Positions 46,996 through 55,737 of a stretch of 64,000 bases of DNA are shown here, in pieces. A program made the position numbers and the translations under genes. How positions within the stretch are numbered: position 1 is the first letter of the stretch; every line of letters starts with the position of its first letter. Below the pieces are notes generated by a model. It was given only the letters and a program-made list of their open reading frames with translations, was not told the DNA's origin and did not search any database. The DNA comes from Saccharopolyspora erythraea NRRL 2338 (GTDB lineage Bacteria > Actinomycetota > Actinomycetes > Mycobacteriales > Pseudonocardiaceae), in assembly GCF_000062885.1 (NCBI RefSeq), contig NC_009142.1:434001-498000 (forward strand), in the 5' to 3' direction.

Positions 46996-48618
46996 GTGCC
47001 GACCACTGTGCTGACTCGACGTCTCGGGGACACCTTCCGGCTGCGCAGGGGCGGGCCGGTGGTCTGGCCCGCGACCCGCGCCTTCGTCTCGGTGCTCGCG
47101 CCGATGGCCGTGCTGCTCCAGCTCCACCGCCTCGACCTGGCCGCCGGTGCCGTTTTCGGCGCGCTGACCAGCGTCTACGGCCGTAGCGAGCCCTACCGGC
47201 AGCAGGCGCGGACGCTCGCGGCGGTGGCCGTCACGATGGTCCTCGCGGTCGCGGCCGGCGATCTCATCGCGGTCTTCGGCGCCGGACACGCCTGGCACGA
47301 GGCGCTGGCGCTGCTCGGCACGGCGGTGGTCGGCGCCGTGACCACCGCCGCCGCCACCGCGGCGAAGGTCGGCGCGCCCGGCGGGCTGATCTTCGCCTTC
47401 GCCACCGGGGCCTGCGCGCACCTCGCGCTGGAGCCTGCCGACCTCGGCCCGCACCTCGCGGTCGCCGCCGCCAGCGCCGCGTTCGCGTGGGCGGTGAGCA
47501 CCGCGGGTGCCGTGGTCAGCGGGCTGGGACCGCAGCGCCGGGCCGTCGCGGCGGCCCTGGAGGCCACCGCGGCGCACCTGGAGTCGGGCGGCGACCTCGC
47601 GACCCGCCACCGCGCCGCGGTCGCCGTCGAGACCGCCTGGAACAGCGTCGCGCTCGTCGGCCGACGGCATCGGGAGACGCGGGCACACCTCGACCTGGTG
47701 CGCGCGGTGGAGACCTGCGAGGCCCTGCTCGTGGAGTCCGGCGACGCGGATGTGGACGCGTTGCGCGCCGCCGCTACCGCAGTCGGCGCAGGCAGGCCGC
47801 TCCCGCTCTCCGGACGGTCCGCCGCGACGGTCGTGCCGCCCGCACCGCAGTCGCGCTGGGTGCTGGTCCGCGGCGTCATGCGCGCCGCGCTGCGCCCGAA
47901 GCGCCACGGGAGCTCGTGGCTGCTGCCCTACGCCGCCAGGGTCGGCGTCGCGGCGCTGCTGGCCGGGGCGCTGGCCGACCTGGCAGGCATCGGCCACGCG
48001 TACTGGGCCGCCGTGTCGGCGGTGTCGGTGCTGCAGGCGACCAGCACGTCGACCTCGGTGCCGCGGATGATCCAGCGCGTCCTTGGCACGGTCTTCGGCG
48101 TTTTCGTCGGAGTCGCGGTGCTTGCGGCGCAGCCCGGCCCGTGGGTGCTGGTCGCGGTGCTGGCGGTGTTGCAGTGGGGTGCGGAGATGACCGTCATGGC
48201 CAACTACGCCCTGGGACTGTTCTTCGCGACGCCGGTCGCCCTGCTGGTGAGCGGGCTGGCCACGCCGGCGGAACCGGCCGAGCTGGCCTCCAACCGCTTC
48301 TGGGCGACACTGCTCGGCGGCGCGATCGCCGTGGGGGTGGCGTGGCTGGCGCCCCGCGGACCCTGGCTGGGGCGGGTGCACCGGGCGCTGGCGCGGGTCC
48401 GCGACCTCAGCGCGGAGACCCCGCCGCGCCCGAAGGCGCTGCGTGCTGCGCTGGTCGAGCTGCACGACGCCTACGACGTCGCGCAGGGCGAGGTTCGCGA
48501 CGCGGAGCTGCCGACGGAGGAGCTGCTCGAGGTCTCGCACCGGGCGTACGCGCTGGCGGACTCCGCACCGCCTGCGACCGGGCATCCGACGCCGACGCCG
48601 GCGGCACCACCGACCTGA
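46996..48618 (+). CDS. FUSC/aromatic-acid exporter-like membrane protein
   Basis: A 540-residue protein with two blocks of hydrophobic helices (about 30-175 and 310-455) separated by a soluble helical region with many His/Arg/Glu (about 180-290). This duplicated layout is that of the FUSC family (fusaric acid resistance, AaeB, ArAE), which exports aromatic acids. The C-terminus is Pro/Thr-rich. The GTG at 46996 lies 8 nt after TAGCGT with no Shine-Dalgarno, indicating a leaderless mRNA. It diverges from a MarR regulator, a usual pairing for aromatic-acid efflux. Confidence 0.85.
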   Translation: MPTTVLTRRLGDTFRLRRGGPVVWPATRAFVSVLAPMAVLLQLHRLDLAAGAVFGALTSVYGRSEPYRQQARTLAAVAVTMVLAVAAGDLIAVFGAGHAWHEALALLGTAVVGAVTTAAATAAKVGAPGGLIFAFATGACAHLALEPADLGPHLAVAAASAAFAWAVSTAGAVVSGLGPQRRAVAAALEATAAHLESGGDLATRHRAAVAVETAWNSVALVGRRHRETRAHLDLVRAVETCEALLVESGDADVDALRAAATAVGAGRPLPLSGRSAATVVPPAPQSRWVLVRGVMRAALRPKRHGSSWLLPYAARVGVAALLAGALADLAGIGHAYWAAVSAVSVLQATSTSTSVPRMIQRVLGTVFGVFVGVAVLAAQPGPWVLVAVLAVLQWGAEMTVMANYALGLFFATPVALLVSGLATPAEPAELASNRFWATLLGGAIAVGVAWLAPRGPWLGRVHRALARVRDLSAETPPRPKALRAALVELHDAYDVAQGEVRDAELPTEELLEVSHRAYALADSAPPATGHPTPTPAAPPT

Positions 48619-48635
48619 CCGCGCGCCCGGCCCAT

Positions 48636-48671
48636 GGGGCGTTCGGGTCGCTGTGGCACCCCGAACGCCCC
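48636..48671. terminator. Bidirectional terminator between the FUSC and mhuD genes
   Basis: A perfect 12-bp stem GGGGCGTTCGGG (48636-48647) pairs with 48660-48671 around a 12-base loop, between the convergent stop codons at 48618 and 48689. No marked T-tract. Confidence 0.75.
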
Positions 48672-48688
48672 ACGGGGGCGTGCCGGTC

Positions 48689-48997
48689 TCAGCCCTGCGG
48701 CTTGGACTCCTGGACCACCTCGAACTCCAGCAGGCTGGATCCGGTGGCCACCGGGTTCTTGTGCTCACCGGCGTGGGCCTCCTTGGCCGGGCCCTGGGCC
48801 CAGTTCTGGAAGTCCTCCTCCGTCTCCCACCGGGTGTAGACGAAGTACCGGTTCTCGCCGTTGACCGGGCGCAGGAGCTCGAAGCCCAGGAAGCCCGGTG
48901 CGCTGTCCACCGAGCCGTGCCTGCTCGCGAACCGCTTCTCGAGCTCGGGGCCCTTGCCTTCGGGGACCTCGATCGCATTGATCTTCACAACCGCCAT
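48689..48997 (-). CDS. mhuD: MhuD-like heme-degrading monooxygenase
   Basis: A 102-residue ABM-fold protein very close to what I recall of M. tuberculosis MhuD (Rv3592): VVKINAIEVPEG at the start, ELEKRF, APGFLGFELLRPV and HAGEHKNPVATGSSLLEFEVV. The residues used by MhuD are all in place: Asn7, Phe23, Arg26, Trp66 and the heme-ligand His75. MhuD cleaves heme to mycobilins plus iron without releasing CO. The ATG lies 6 nt after TAGGCT (minus strand, 49004-49009), suggesting a leaderless transcript in addition to read-through from the YhgE gene 17 bp upstream. Confidence 0.9.
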   Translation of the reverse strand: MAVVKINAIEVPEGKGPELEKRFASRHGSVDSAPGFLGFELLRPVNGENRYFVYTRWETEEDFQNWAQGPAKEAHAGEHKNPVATGSSLLEFEVVQESKPQG

Positions 48998-49014
48998 ATA
49001 GCAAGCCTACGCAT

Positions 49015-50955
49015 CTACAGCGCGACCTGCGGGTGAAGCCTGCCGACGGTCCACATCCGCTGCCGCATCACCACCGCGGTGGTCATGGCCAGCGCCACCA
49101 CCAGGAAGCCCGCCAACATCACCGCGGACCGCACCAGCACGTCGGTCAGGCCACCGGAGATCGTCACCCGCAGGCCGTCGACGAGGTAGGTCATCGGCAG
49201 GTACGGGTGGATCACCTGGAACGGGCCCGGGGTGGTCTCCACCGGGTAGAGCCCGCCGCAGGCGGTCAGCTGCACCATCAGCAGCACCAGCGAGAGCAGG
49301 CCGCCGACCGCGCCGAACGCCGTGCGCAGCAGGTGGTCGATGGCCACGAACGCCGCCACCGCGAGCGCGACCAGCCCGATCGTCCACCACATGTGCCTTG
49401 GCTGGAGGCCGAGCCCGAGGTCGACCGCCCCGTACAGCAGGAGCCCGCCGACCACTCCGAGCGCCGCGGCGGGCAGGTAGCCGGCGAGCGTGATCGTCGT
49501 CGCGCCGACCCGTCCGGCCACGGCGCGCGAGTTGAGCGGCCTGAGCAGCAGGTATGCGAACAGGCCGAACACCCACAGCGCGATCGAGAAGAAGAACGGG
49601 GCCAGGCCGCGGCCGTAGACCGAGGCCGGGTTGAGGTTGGCGGTCTCGATCCGCGCGGGCGAGGCGAGGACGTCGGCGGCCTGGGCGACCCGCCCCGGGT
49701 TGGTCGGCGGGATCTGGTCGAGGCCGCCCGCGATCAGTCCCTCGATGCGCTTGGCCCCGGTGTTGAGCTGGTCCGCGCCGGTCTGCAGCACGCCGCTGTT
49801 GGCGACCAGCGTGCTGAGCCCGCTGGTGACTCCCCTGGACCCGGCTTCCAGCTCCCCGGTGCCCTTGGTGAGGGTCTCCATCGGCCCGGTGCTCTCCCGC
49901 ACCTGCTCACGCAGCGGTTCGACCTCCTTCTGCAACGCCCGCGCCCGGGAGTCGGCGTCCTGCGCGGTGCCGAGCGCTCGTTCGGCGGCGTCGGAGGTGG
50001 CGGTGGCGGTGGCCGAGAGCCGGCGGGCGTTGTCCAGCGCCCGCCGGTAGACCGGGTCGTCCCCGACCGCAGGGTGCTTGCGGGCCAGCTCCTGCAGGTC
50101 GGTCACGCCCGTCGCGGACCCGTCGCGGACGGCCGCGGTCGCGGTGCTGATCTCGTCGAGGGTGCGCACCGCGACGCCGCTGGCGCCGACGACCGAGCCG
50201 ACCGCGTCGGGCAGCTTCTCGGTGGCGACGTCGGTGAGGTCTCCGATCTGGGCGTCGAGCTGCGCGGTCGCGGAGGAGATGTCGGAGACCCCGCGCGAGA
50301 TCCGGCCCGCGCCGTCCCGCACGCCGCTGAGGCCCTTGGTCAGCGCGGCCGTGCCCTGCTCGCCCAGCTCGGATCCCTTGACCAGCTCCTTGGACGCCTC
50401 CGACGCCATCTGCAGCTTCTCGCGGGCCTGGTCCAGCTCGCCGTAGAGCGCGCGGGCGTAGCTGGCGTGGGCGGCGGCGTTGATCTGGTTCTGCAGCTGC
50501 GACTTCACGGTGTCGGCCATGATCCCGACGATGAAGCCGTTCGCGTCGTTCTTGGTGACCAGCAGCTCGGCCCGCTTCGGCTCGGCGTCGGCGGCGCTGG
50601 CGAGCTTCGCGCTGAAGTCGCGCGGAACCTCGATCGTGAAGTAGTAGCGCCCCTGCTCCAGGCCGCGCCGCGCGTCGGCGCCGTCGGTGAAGTGCCAGTC
50701 GAAGGTGCGGGCGGCCTTGAGCTGTCCGACGAACTGGCCGCCGGCGTCGATGAGCTCCCTGTCGTGCAGCACCGGGCGGTCGTTGTTGACCACGGCCACC
50801 GGCACCGCCCCGAGCCTGCCGTAGGGGTCCCAGTTCGACCACAGGTAGAGCCCGCCGTAGAGCAGCGGCACCAGGATCAGCACCAGCGGCACCCAGCGCC
50901 GCACCGGACCGCGGAACCGCAGGAACTCCAGCCGTGCCAGCCTGATCGCCTTCAC
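49015..50955 (-). CDS. YhgE/Pip-family membrane protein
   Basis: A 646-residue protein. One N-terminal helix (about 20-40) is followed by a large extracytoplasmic domain (about 45-430) starting PVAVVNNDRPV and containing long helical heptad-like stretches (ELVKGSELGEQGTAALTKGL...). Five to six C-terminal helices of ABC-2 permease type include PVETTPGPFQVIHPYLPMTYLVDGLR. YhgE/Pip proteins include the Lactococcus phage-infection protein and components of type VII or membrane export systems. Substrate unknown. The GTG overlaps the ATPase gene by 4 bases, making an ABC-like pair. Confidence 0.88.
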   Translation of the reverse strand: MKAIRLARLEFLRFRGPVRRWVPLVLILVPLLYGGLYLWSNWDPYGRLGAVPVAVVNNDRPVLHDRELIDAGGQFVGQLKAARTFDWHFTDGADARRGLEQGRYYFTIEVPRDFSAKLASAADAEPKRAELLVTKNDANGFIVGIMADTVKSQLQNQINAAAHASYARALYGELDQAREKLQMASEASKELVKGSELGEQGTAALTKGLSGVRDGAGRISRGVSDISSATAQLDAQIGDLTDVATEKLPDAVGSVVGASGVAVRTLDEISTATAAVRDGSATGVTDLQELARKHPAVGDDPVYRRALDNARRLSATATATSDAAERALGTAQDADSRARALQKEVEPLREQVRESTGPMETLTKGTGELEAGSRGVTSGLSTLVANSGVLQTGADQLNTGAKRIEGLIAGGLDQIPPTNPGRVAQAADVLASPARIETANLNPASVYGRGLAPFFFSIALWVFGLFAYLLLRPLNSRAVAGRVGATTITLAGYLPAAALGVVGGLLLYGAVDLGLGLQPRHMWWTIGLVALAVAAFVAIDHLLRTAFGAVGGLLSLVLLMVQLTACGGLYPVETTPGPFQVIHPYLPMTYLVDGLRVTISGGLTDVLVRSAVMLAGFLVVALAMTTAVVMRQRMWTVGRLHPQVAL

Positions 50956-51629
50956 CGCAGGCCCCCGTTCCACGAGAGGACCTCGGTCGGCTCGCCGAAC
51001 TGGAACAGCGGCAGGTGCACCACGACCGCGTCGCCGGGAGGCGCGTCGGTCGAGCCCGCGACCACCGTCATGCCGGTCTGGGCGACCGCCCGCAGCGCGG
51101 ACCACACCCGCGCGCGGCTGCCCCGCGGCAGGCCCACGTCGACGTCGTCGACCACGATCGCGGCGGGATCGGCGGCGACGGCCAGCGCGATCGACAGCAG
51201 CAGCCGTTCGGCCGGGTGCAGCTCGCAGACCAGCGCCCACGGGTCGGGGTCGAGCCCCACGGCCGCGAGGGACTTCTCGACGTCGAGCTCGGACACCCCG
51301 AAGATCAGCCGCTGCTCGGTGACGGCCTCGCGGACGCGGTACTTGTCCTCCAGCTCGAAACCCGGGCGCAACCGCGCGGGCAGCACCAGCTTGCGCACCG
51401 CCCTGGCCCGCGCGGGCAGCACGTAGCCGGAGACCTCCAGATATCCGGCGACCGTCCGCAGCCTGCCCGCCAGCGCGTAAAGCAGTGCGGTCCGGCCGCT
51501 GCCGCCGGGACCGGTGACCACGCCGAGATCGCCGGGCCGGAACCGCAGGTCCACGTTCTCGAAGACGATTCCCTCGGGGCCGAGCGCGGTGATTCCCCTG
51601 GCGAAGAAGTCGGCGCCGTCGATGTCCAC
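50952..51629 (-). CDS. Degenerate ABC-type ATP-binding protein paired with YhgE/Pip
   Basis: A 225-residue P-loop protein. Walker A is GPGGSGRT (40-47), with Arg in place of the catalytic Lys. The signature LSGGQ is not recognisable (ELHPAERLLLSIAL occupies its place), and Walker B is AAIVVDDVDVG, with Asp in place of the catalytic Glu. No clear H-loop His is seen. It may bind nucleotide but hydrolyse it slowly or not at all. The GTG has AGGAGCC before it. The stop overlaps the YhgE start, so the two should work together. Confidence 0.8.
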   Translation of the reverse strand: MDIDGADFFARGITALGPEGIVFENVDLRFRPGDLGVVTGPGGSGRTALLYALAGRLRTVAGYLEVSGYVLPARARAVRKLVLPARLRPGFELEDKYRVREAVTEQRLIFGVSELDVEKSLAAVGLDPDPWALVCELHPAERLLLSIALAVAADPAAIVVDDVDVGLPRGSRARVWSALRAVAQTGMTVVAGSTDAPPGDAVVVHLPLFQFGEPTEVLSWNGGLR

Positions 51630-51787
51630 AGCAGGCTCCTAACGTCGCACGCTGGCTGATCCAAAGTGGCTGCCAGCGAGGACGTGGGCAACTCGTAGCA
51701 GCCGCCCGCGCGATGTCTACTGTGGACCAGGCCGTTCCGGGTGGCCGTCCGGATGCCCCGTTGGAATGAACTTGGCGGAGCGGGCCG

Positions 51788-52315
51788 TCAGAGCGCCAGC
51801 ACGGTCTCGACGTCTCCGGTGCGAGTGTCGATGACGCCGATCTCGCTGACCGGTGCCCGGATCGGTTCCGGCGGGCACAGCTCGGTGAAGCCCTTGGCCA
51901 GCTCGGCGCCGGTGATCCCGATGGCCAGCGTGCAGTGCGGGATCCACGCGCCCGGGAAGTAGTAGGCCGACGGGGCCGAGACCTTGCCCGCCAGCACGTC
52001 GTGGACCGCGGAGTGCACCGCGATCAGCTCGGTGTCGACGACGGCGCCGAGCAGCAGCACCGACTCGTCGCTGGGGAAGGTGCCCAGCGTGTAGAGCCAC
52101 AGGTCGGGCACCGAGAGCAGGCTCAGCTCGGCGCGCAGGTCGTGGCGCGCGCCCTCGGGGATCCGGCCCGCGACGGCGAGCGTGACGTGCGGCCGATGCC
52201 TGCGGTGACCGCGGGAGGCCAGGCTCGGCACCCCGGCCGCCTCCAGTCGTTTCCACAGCGCCCGGACCGCGTCCTCGGCGGAGTCGTCGAAGAACAGCCC
52301 GAGCGCGTGCGCCAT
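51788..52315 (-). CDS. 2'-5' RNA ligase/2H phosphoesterase-like protein
   Basis: A 175-residue protein of the 2H superfamily. The two HxTx motifs are RPHVTL (H43) and IPHCTL (about residue 127), which form the catalytic pair in LigT/ThpR-like RNA cyclic phosphodiesterases. The physiological substrate is unknown. The ATG lies only 3 bp after the mutY stop, so it is translated in an operon with mutY, an uncommon partner. Confidence 0.88.
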   Translation of the reverse strand: MAHALGLFFDDSAEDAVRALWKRLEAAGVPSLASRGHRRHRPHVTLAVAGRIPEGARHDLRAELSLLSVPDLWLYTLGTFPSDESVLLLGAVVDTELIAVHSAVHDVLAGKVSAPSAYYFPGAWIPHCTLAIGITGAELAKGFTELCPPEPIRAPVSEIGVIDTRTGDVETVLAL

Positions 52316-52318
52316 GGC

Positions 52319-53227
52319 TCAGTGCTCGCCGGGGAGCGCGAACCGGCCGTCGTCGGTCTGCTCCAGCAGCCCGTCGACCAGCAGCGAGTCCAGGCAGCGG
52401 TCGCGCTGGCCCGCGTCGGCCCACACCGCGTCGAGCTGGTCGCGGGTGACCGGGCCGTCGGTGCCGCGCAGCACGTCGAGGAGCTTGCCGCGCACCTGGC
52501 GGTCGGTGCCCGCGAACTTCTGGACCTTCTTCGGCGGACCGGCGTAGGCGGGCCTGCCCGCGTGCTGCCAGGCGCAGTCGTGGGCGATCGGGCACGTCTC
52601 GCACGCGGGGGAGCGGACGGTGCAGACGACCTGCCCCAGCTCCATCAGCGCCGCCGACAGCCGCGCGGCCTCGGCGTCGGTGTCGGGCAGCAGCGCCTCG
52701 ACGTCGGCGAGGTCCCGCCTGGTCGACGGCGGGCCCGCGTCACCGGCGCCGTGGACCGCGCGGGCCACGACGCGGCGGACGTTGGTGTCCACGACGGGAG
52801 CGCGCCTGCCGTAGGCGAAGGCGGCCACCGCGCGGGCGGTGTAGGCGCCGATGCCGGGCAGCGCCAGCAGGGTGTCGACGTCGGAGGGGACCACGTCGCC
52901 GTGCTCGGCGGCGATGGTGCCGGCGGCCTCGTGCAGGCGCAGCGCCCGGCGCGGGTAGCCCAGTTTGCCCCACGCGCGCAGCACCTCGGCCTGGCCGGCC
53001 GCCGCCAGGTCGGAGGGGCGCGGCCAGCGCGCCATCCACTCCTCCCAGATGGGCTGCACCCGGGCCACCGGGGTCTGCTGGAGCATCGTCTCGCTGACCA
53101 GCACACCCCATCCGGTCGTGCCGGGAGCGCGCCACGGCAGCGGGCGCGCGGTCGCCGCGAACCAGTCGATGAGCTCGACGGGGTTCAGCGGGGAGGTTGC
53201 GGCATCTCGTTCGGCACCGATCTTCAT
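52319..53227 (-). CDS. mutY: A/G-specific adenine DNA glycosylase
   Basis: A 302-residue base-excision enzyme that removes A opposite 8-oxoG. Motifs are LPWR, SETMLQQTPVARV, helix-hairpin-helix LPGIGAYTARAV with VVDTNVRRV (catalytic Asp), and a [4Fe-4S] cluster C-x6-C-x2-C-x5-C in VCTVRSPACETCPIAHDC. The length matches the actinobacterial enzyme. The C-terminal NUDIX-like lesion-recognition domain of E. coli MutY is reduced or absent. It neighbours disA/radA, as recalled for M. tuberculosis. Confidence 0.95.
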   Translation of the reverse strand: MKIGAERDAATSPLNPVELIDWFAATARPLPWRAPGTTGWGVLVSETMLQQTPVARVQPIWEEWMARWPRPSDLAAAGQAEVLRAWGKLGYPRRALRLHEAAGTIAAEHGDVVPSDVDTLLALPGIGAYTARAVAAFAYGRRAPVVDTNVRRVVARAVHGAGDAGPPSTRRDLADVEALLPDTDAEAARLSAALMELGQVVCTVRSPACETCPIAHDCAWQHAGRPAYAGPPKKVQKFAGTDRQVRGKLLDVLRGTDGPVTRDQLDAVWADAGQRDRCLDSLLVDGLLEQTDDGRFALPGEH

Positions 53228-53285
53228 GTCGCTTCCGATAGTGCCAGGCTCGCCGGCCGGTCCGGCCGGGTGGTCCGGGCCGCTC

Positions 53286-53819
53286 TCAGCCGCGCGCCCC
53301 GGTGGGGGCGGAGGCGTCCGCAGCGGTCTCGAAGACCTCGGTCAGGGCACCCGTGCCGATGTCGGCCACGAAGCCGCGCAGGCTCGTCGTCAGGCCCAGG
53401 AACGGGCTGCGCCGCACGCGTGCCATGCACTGGCGCACGTCCTGCTCGGCGTCGGCGAAGGTCTCCACCGACCACGACGGCCGCTGGCCGGTCTCGGCCT
53501 CCAGCTCGCCCTTGAACTCACCTTCGGTGAAGGTCGCCATCCCGCAGCCGGTGTGGTGGATGAGCATGACCTCGCGGGTGCCGAGCTTGCGCTGGCTGAC
53601 CGCCAGCGACCGGATCACGTCGTCGGTCACCGCCCCGCCCGCGTTGCGGATGACGTGCGCCTCGCCGGTGCTCAGCCCGAGGCTCGCACCGAGGTCGATC
53701 CGGCAGTCCATGCACGTCACGACCGCGACCCGCAGCGAGGGCTGCGCGGGCAGGCCGGGATCCCGGGCGTCGCGGACGTGGAGCTCGTTGCGGTGCACGA
53801 TCTCGTCGCAGGCGGTCAC
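53286..53819 (-). CDS. Beta-class carbonic anhydrase
   Basis: A 177-residue zinc enzyme interconverting CO2 and bicarbonate. Zinc ligands are Cys36, His89 and Cys92 in VTCMDCR and HHTGCGM, with the Asp38-Arg40 dyad conserved. Short for the family, like the mycobacterial paralogue. The GTG has GGGAGGAACT directly before it. It diverges from a putative membrane-anchored protein gene. Confidence 0.94.
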   Translation of the reverse strand: MTACDEIVHRNELHVRDARDPGLPAQPSLRVAVVTCMDCRIDLGASLGLSTGEAHVIRNAGGAVTDDVIRSLAVSQRKLGTREVMLIHHTGCGMATFTEGEFKGELEAETGQRPSWSVETFADAEQDVRQCMARVRRSPFLGLTTSLRGFVADIGTGALTEVFETAADASAPTGARG

Positions 53820-54005
53820 AGTTCCTCCCGGCAGCGGTGTCCGAACGTCGGGGTCCGCGTCGCGGCGCGGCTACTGCGTTCGAGGGAACCCCTGGCGTGG
53901 CATTTTGACAAGGCTTTCCTGATCCACACCACATTTCCCGATACGCCTGAACAGGTGAGCGTGGCTTCGGGCACGCTCGGTAGCGCCGGGGCTACCTTCA
54001 GTCGC

Positions 54006-54572
54006 GTGATGGACCCCATGGGACCGCTGCCGTCCGCGGTGTACTGGCGCCGCAGGGCGGTCGCGCTGTCCGCCGCCGCCCTGGCGGTGGTGCTCTCCGG
54101 ATGGGCGGTCGTGGCCGTCACCGGCGGCGAGCCGCGACCGCGGGCGGCGTCGGCGCCTCCGCCACCACCCCCGACGGCGTGCCCGGACCGCGCGCTGCGG
54201 ATCGTCGCCGAGCCCCTCAAACCCGAGTTCCGCCTCGGCGACGGCGTCGGCCTGCGCATCGTGGTGATCAACGACGGCGACCGCGCCTGCCTGCGCGACA
54301 CCAACCGCGAGCTGCGCGAGCTGCGGGTCACCACACCCGACGGCGAGCACGTCTGGGGCAGCAACGACTGCTACCGCGAGTCCACCAACGAGGTCCCGCT
54401 GCTGCGGCCGGGCCAGTCGGTGCACAACGACGTCCTGTGGACCGGCGAGCGCTCCGCGCCGGAATGCCCGCCGACCGCCGAGGTGGCGCCCGCCGGGGAG
54501 TACCTGCTGGTCGCCAGGCTCGGCGGGCTCACCAGCCGGCCGGTGCCGTTCCGCCTGATCGGTCAGTCGTAG
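54006..54572 (+). CDS. Membrane-anchored or secreted protein with MucBP/intracellular-proteinase-inhibitor-like fold (unknown)
   Basis: A 188-residue protein of unknown function. An uncleaved or late-cleaved N-terminal helix (about 18-37) is followed by a Pro-rich linker (APPPPPPTAC) and a ~120-residue beta-rich domain. It reads FRLGDGVGLRIVVINDGDRAC, VTTPDGEHVWGSNDC, LRPGQSVHNDVLWTG and AGEYLLVARLGG, the pattern of an immunoglobulin-like domain with paired Cys. TACCTT (53993-53998) lies 7 nt before the GTG, and an ATG follows immediately, so it is probably leaderless. It lies in the gap between the carbonic anhydrase gene and disA. Confidence 0.7.
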   Translation: MMDPMGPLPSAVYWRRRAVALSAAALAVVLSGWAVVAVTGGEPRPRAASAPPPPPPTACPDRALRIVAEPLKPEFRLGDGVGLRIVVINDGDRACLRDTNRELRELRVTTPDGEHVWGSNDCYRESTNEVPLLRPGQSVHNDVLWTGERSAPECPPTAEVAPAGEYLLVARLGGLTSRPVPFRLIGQS

Positions 54573-54624
54573 CGCGCAGGACACTCGCTCCCGCGGATCC
54601 GGTTCTGTGCCAGGACGTCGACGG

Positions 54625-55737
54625 TCAGGCGTAGCGGTCCATGATCGAGGCTTCGGCCAGCCGGGACAGGCCCTCGCGGACCTGCCGCGCCCGCGACTCG
54701 CCGACCGACTCCACCACGCTCAGGTCCTCGGCGGTCGCCGCCAGCAGGTTCTGCAGCGAACCGAAGTGCTCGACGAGCTGCTTGCGGGCCACCGCGGGCA
54801 GCCTCGGCACCCTGGCCAGCAGCCGGTAGCCGCGCGGCTGGAGGTGCTGGTCCAGCACCTCGGGCGTACCGGGGTAGCCGAACGCCTTCGCGATCGCGGT
54901 GAGGTCCAGCAGCTCGGTCCCGTCCAGCTTGGCCAGCGCCTCGGCGACCTCCTCGGACGTCGGCATCGGACCGCCGGTCGGCAGGTACTCCTGCACGATC
55001 AGCTCCCGGTCGACGTCGACCCGGTCCAGCGTCCGGCCGCGCTTCCCGGTGCCGCGAGTGTCCCGCTCGGCGCCGACCAGCTCGTCGAGCTGGAGCTCGA
55101 TCAGCCTGCCGTCCTGGCCGAGCTCGACCACGTCGACCTCGATCTCGTCGGCGATGCGGCGCACCATCTCCAGTCGCTGCACGACGGTCATCGCGTCCCG
55201 CAGCGTCACGTAGTCCTCGATCTCCAGCGCCGACAGGGTCTGGGCGACCTCGGCCAGCCGCGCCGTGTAGCGCTCCAGCGTGGCCAGCGCCTGGTTGGCG
55301 CGGGAGAGGATGTCCGGCGAACCGATGAGCAGGTGGCGGTGGCCCTGGAAGTAGAGGCTGATGATGCTCATCGACTGGCTCACCGAGACCACCGGGTAGC
55401 CGGTATGGATGGCGGTGCGCTCGGCCGAGCGGTGCCGCGTTCCCGACTCGTCGGTCCGGATGCTGGCGTCGGGGACGAGCTGCACGTTGGCGCGCACGAT
55501 CCGGGTCGCGTCGGAGGAGAGCACCACCGCACCGTCCATCTTGGACAGCTCGCGCAGCCGGGTCGCGCTGAACTCGACGTCGAGGTGGAAGCCGCCGTCG
55601 CACAGCGACTCCACCACCTCGTCGTAGCCGAGCACGACCAGCCCGCCGGTGCGGCCGCGCAGGATGCGTTCCAGGCCGTCGCGCAGCGCCGTGCCGGGCG
55701 CGAGCCAGGCGAGCGTGGCGCGCAGCTTCTCGTTCAC
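54625..55737 (-). CDS. disA: DNA integrity scanning diadenylate cyclase DisA
   Basis: A 370-residue enzyme that makes the second messenger c-di-AMP from two ATP while monitoring DNA branch structures. The DAC domain has DGA at 68-70 and GTRHR at 99-103. A linker helix region follows, and a C-terminal HhH/RuvA-like DNA-binding domain is seen ([35 protein letters not shown]). The GTG overlaps the radA stop (GTGA), so it is translationally coupled to radA. Confidence 0.96.
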   Translation of the reverse strand: MNEKLRATLAWLAPGTALRDGLERILRGRTGGLVVLGYDEVVESLCDGGFHLDVEFSATRLRELSKMDGAVVLSSDATRIVRANVQLVPDASIRTDESGTRHRSAERTAIHTGYPVVSVSQSMSIISLYFQGHRHLLIGSPDILSRANQALATLERYTARLAEVAQTLSALEIEDYVTLRDAMTVVQRLEMVRRIADEIEVDVVELGQDGRLIELQLDELVGAERDTRGTGKRGRTLDRVDVDRELIVQEYLPTGGPMPTSEEVAEALAKLDGTELLDLTAIAKAFGYPGTPEVLDQHLQPRGYRLLARVPRLPAVARKQLVEHFGSLQNLLAATAEDLSVVESVGESRARQVREGLSRLAEASIMDRYA

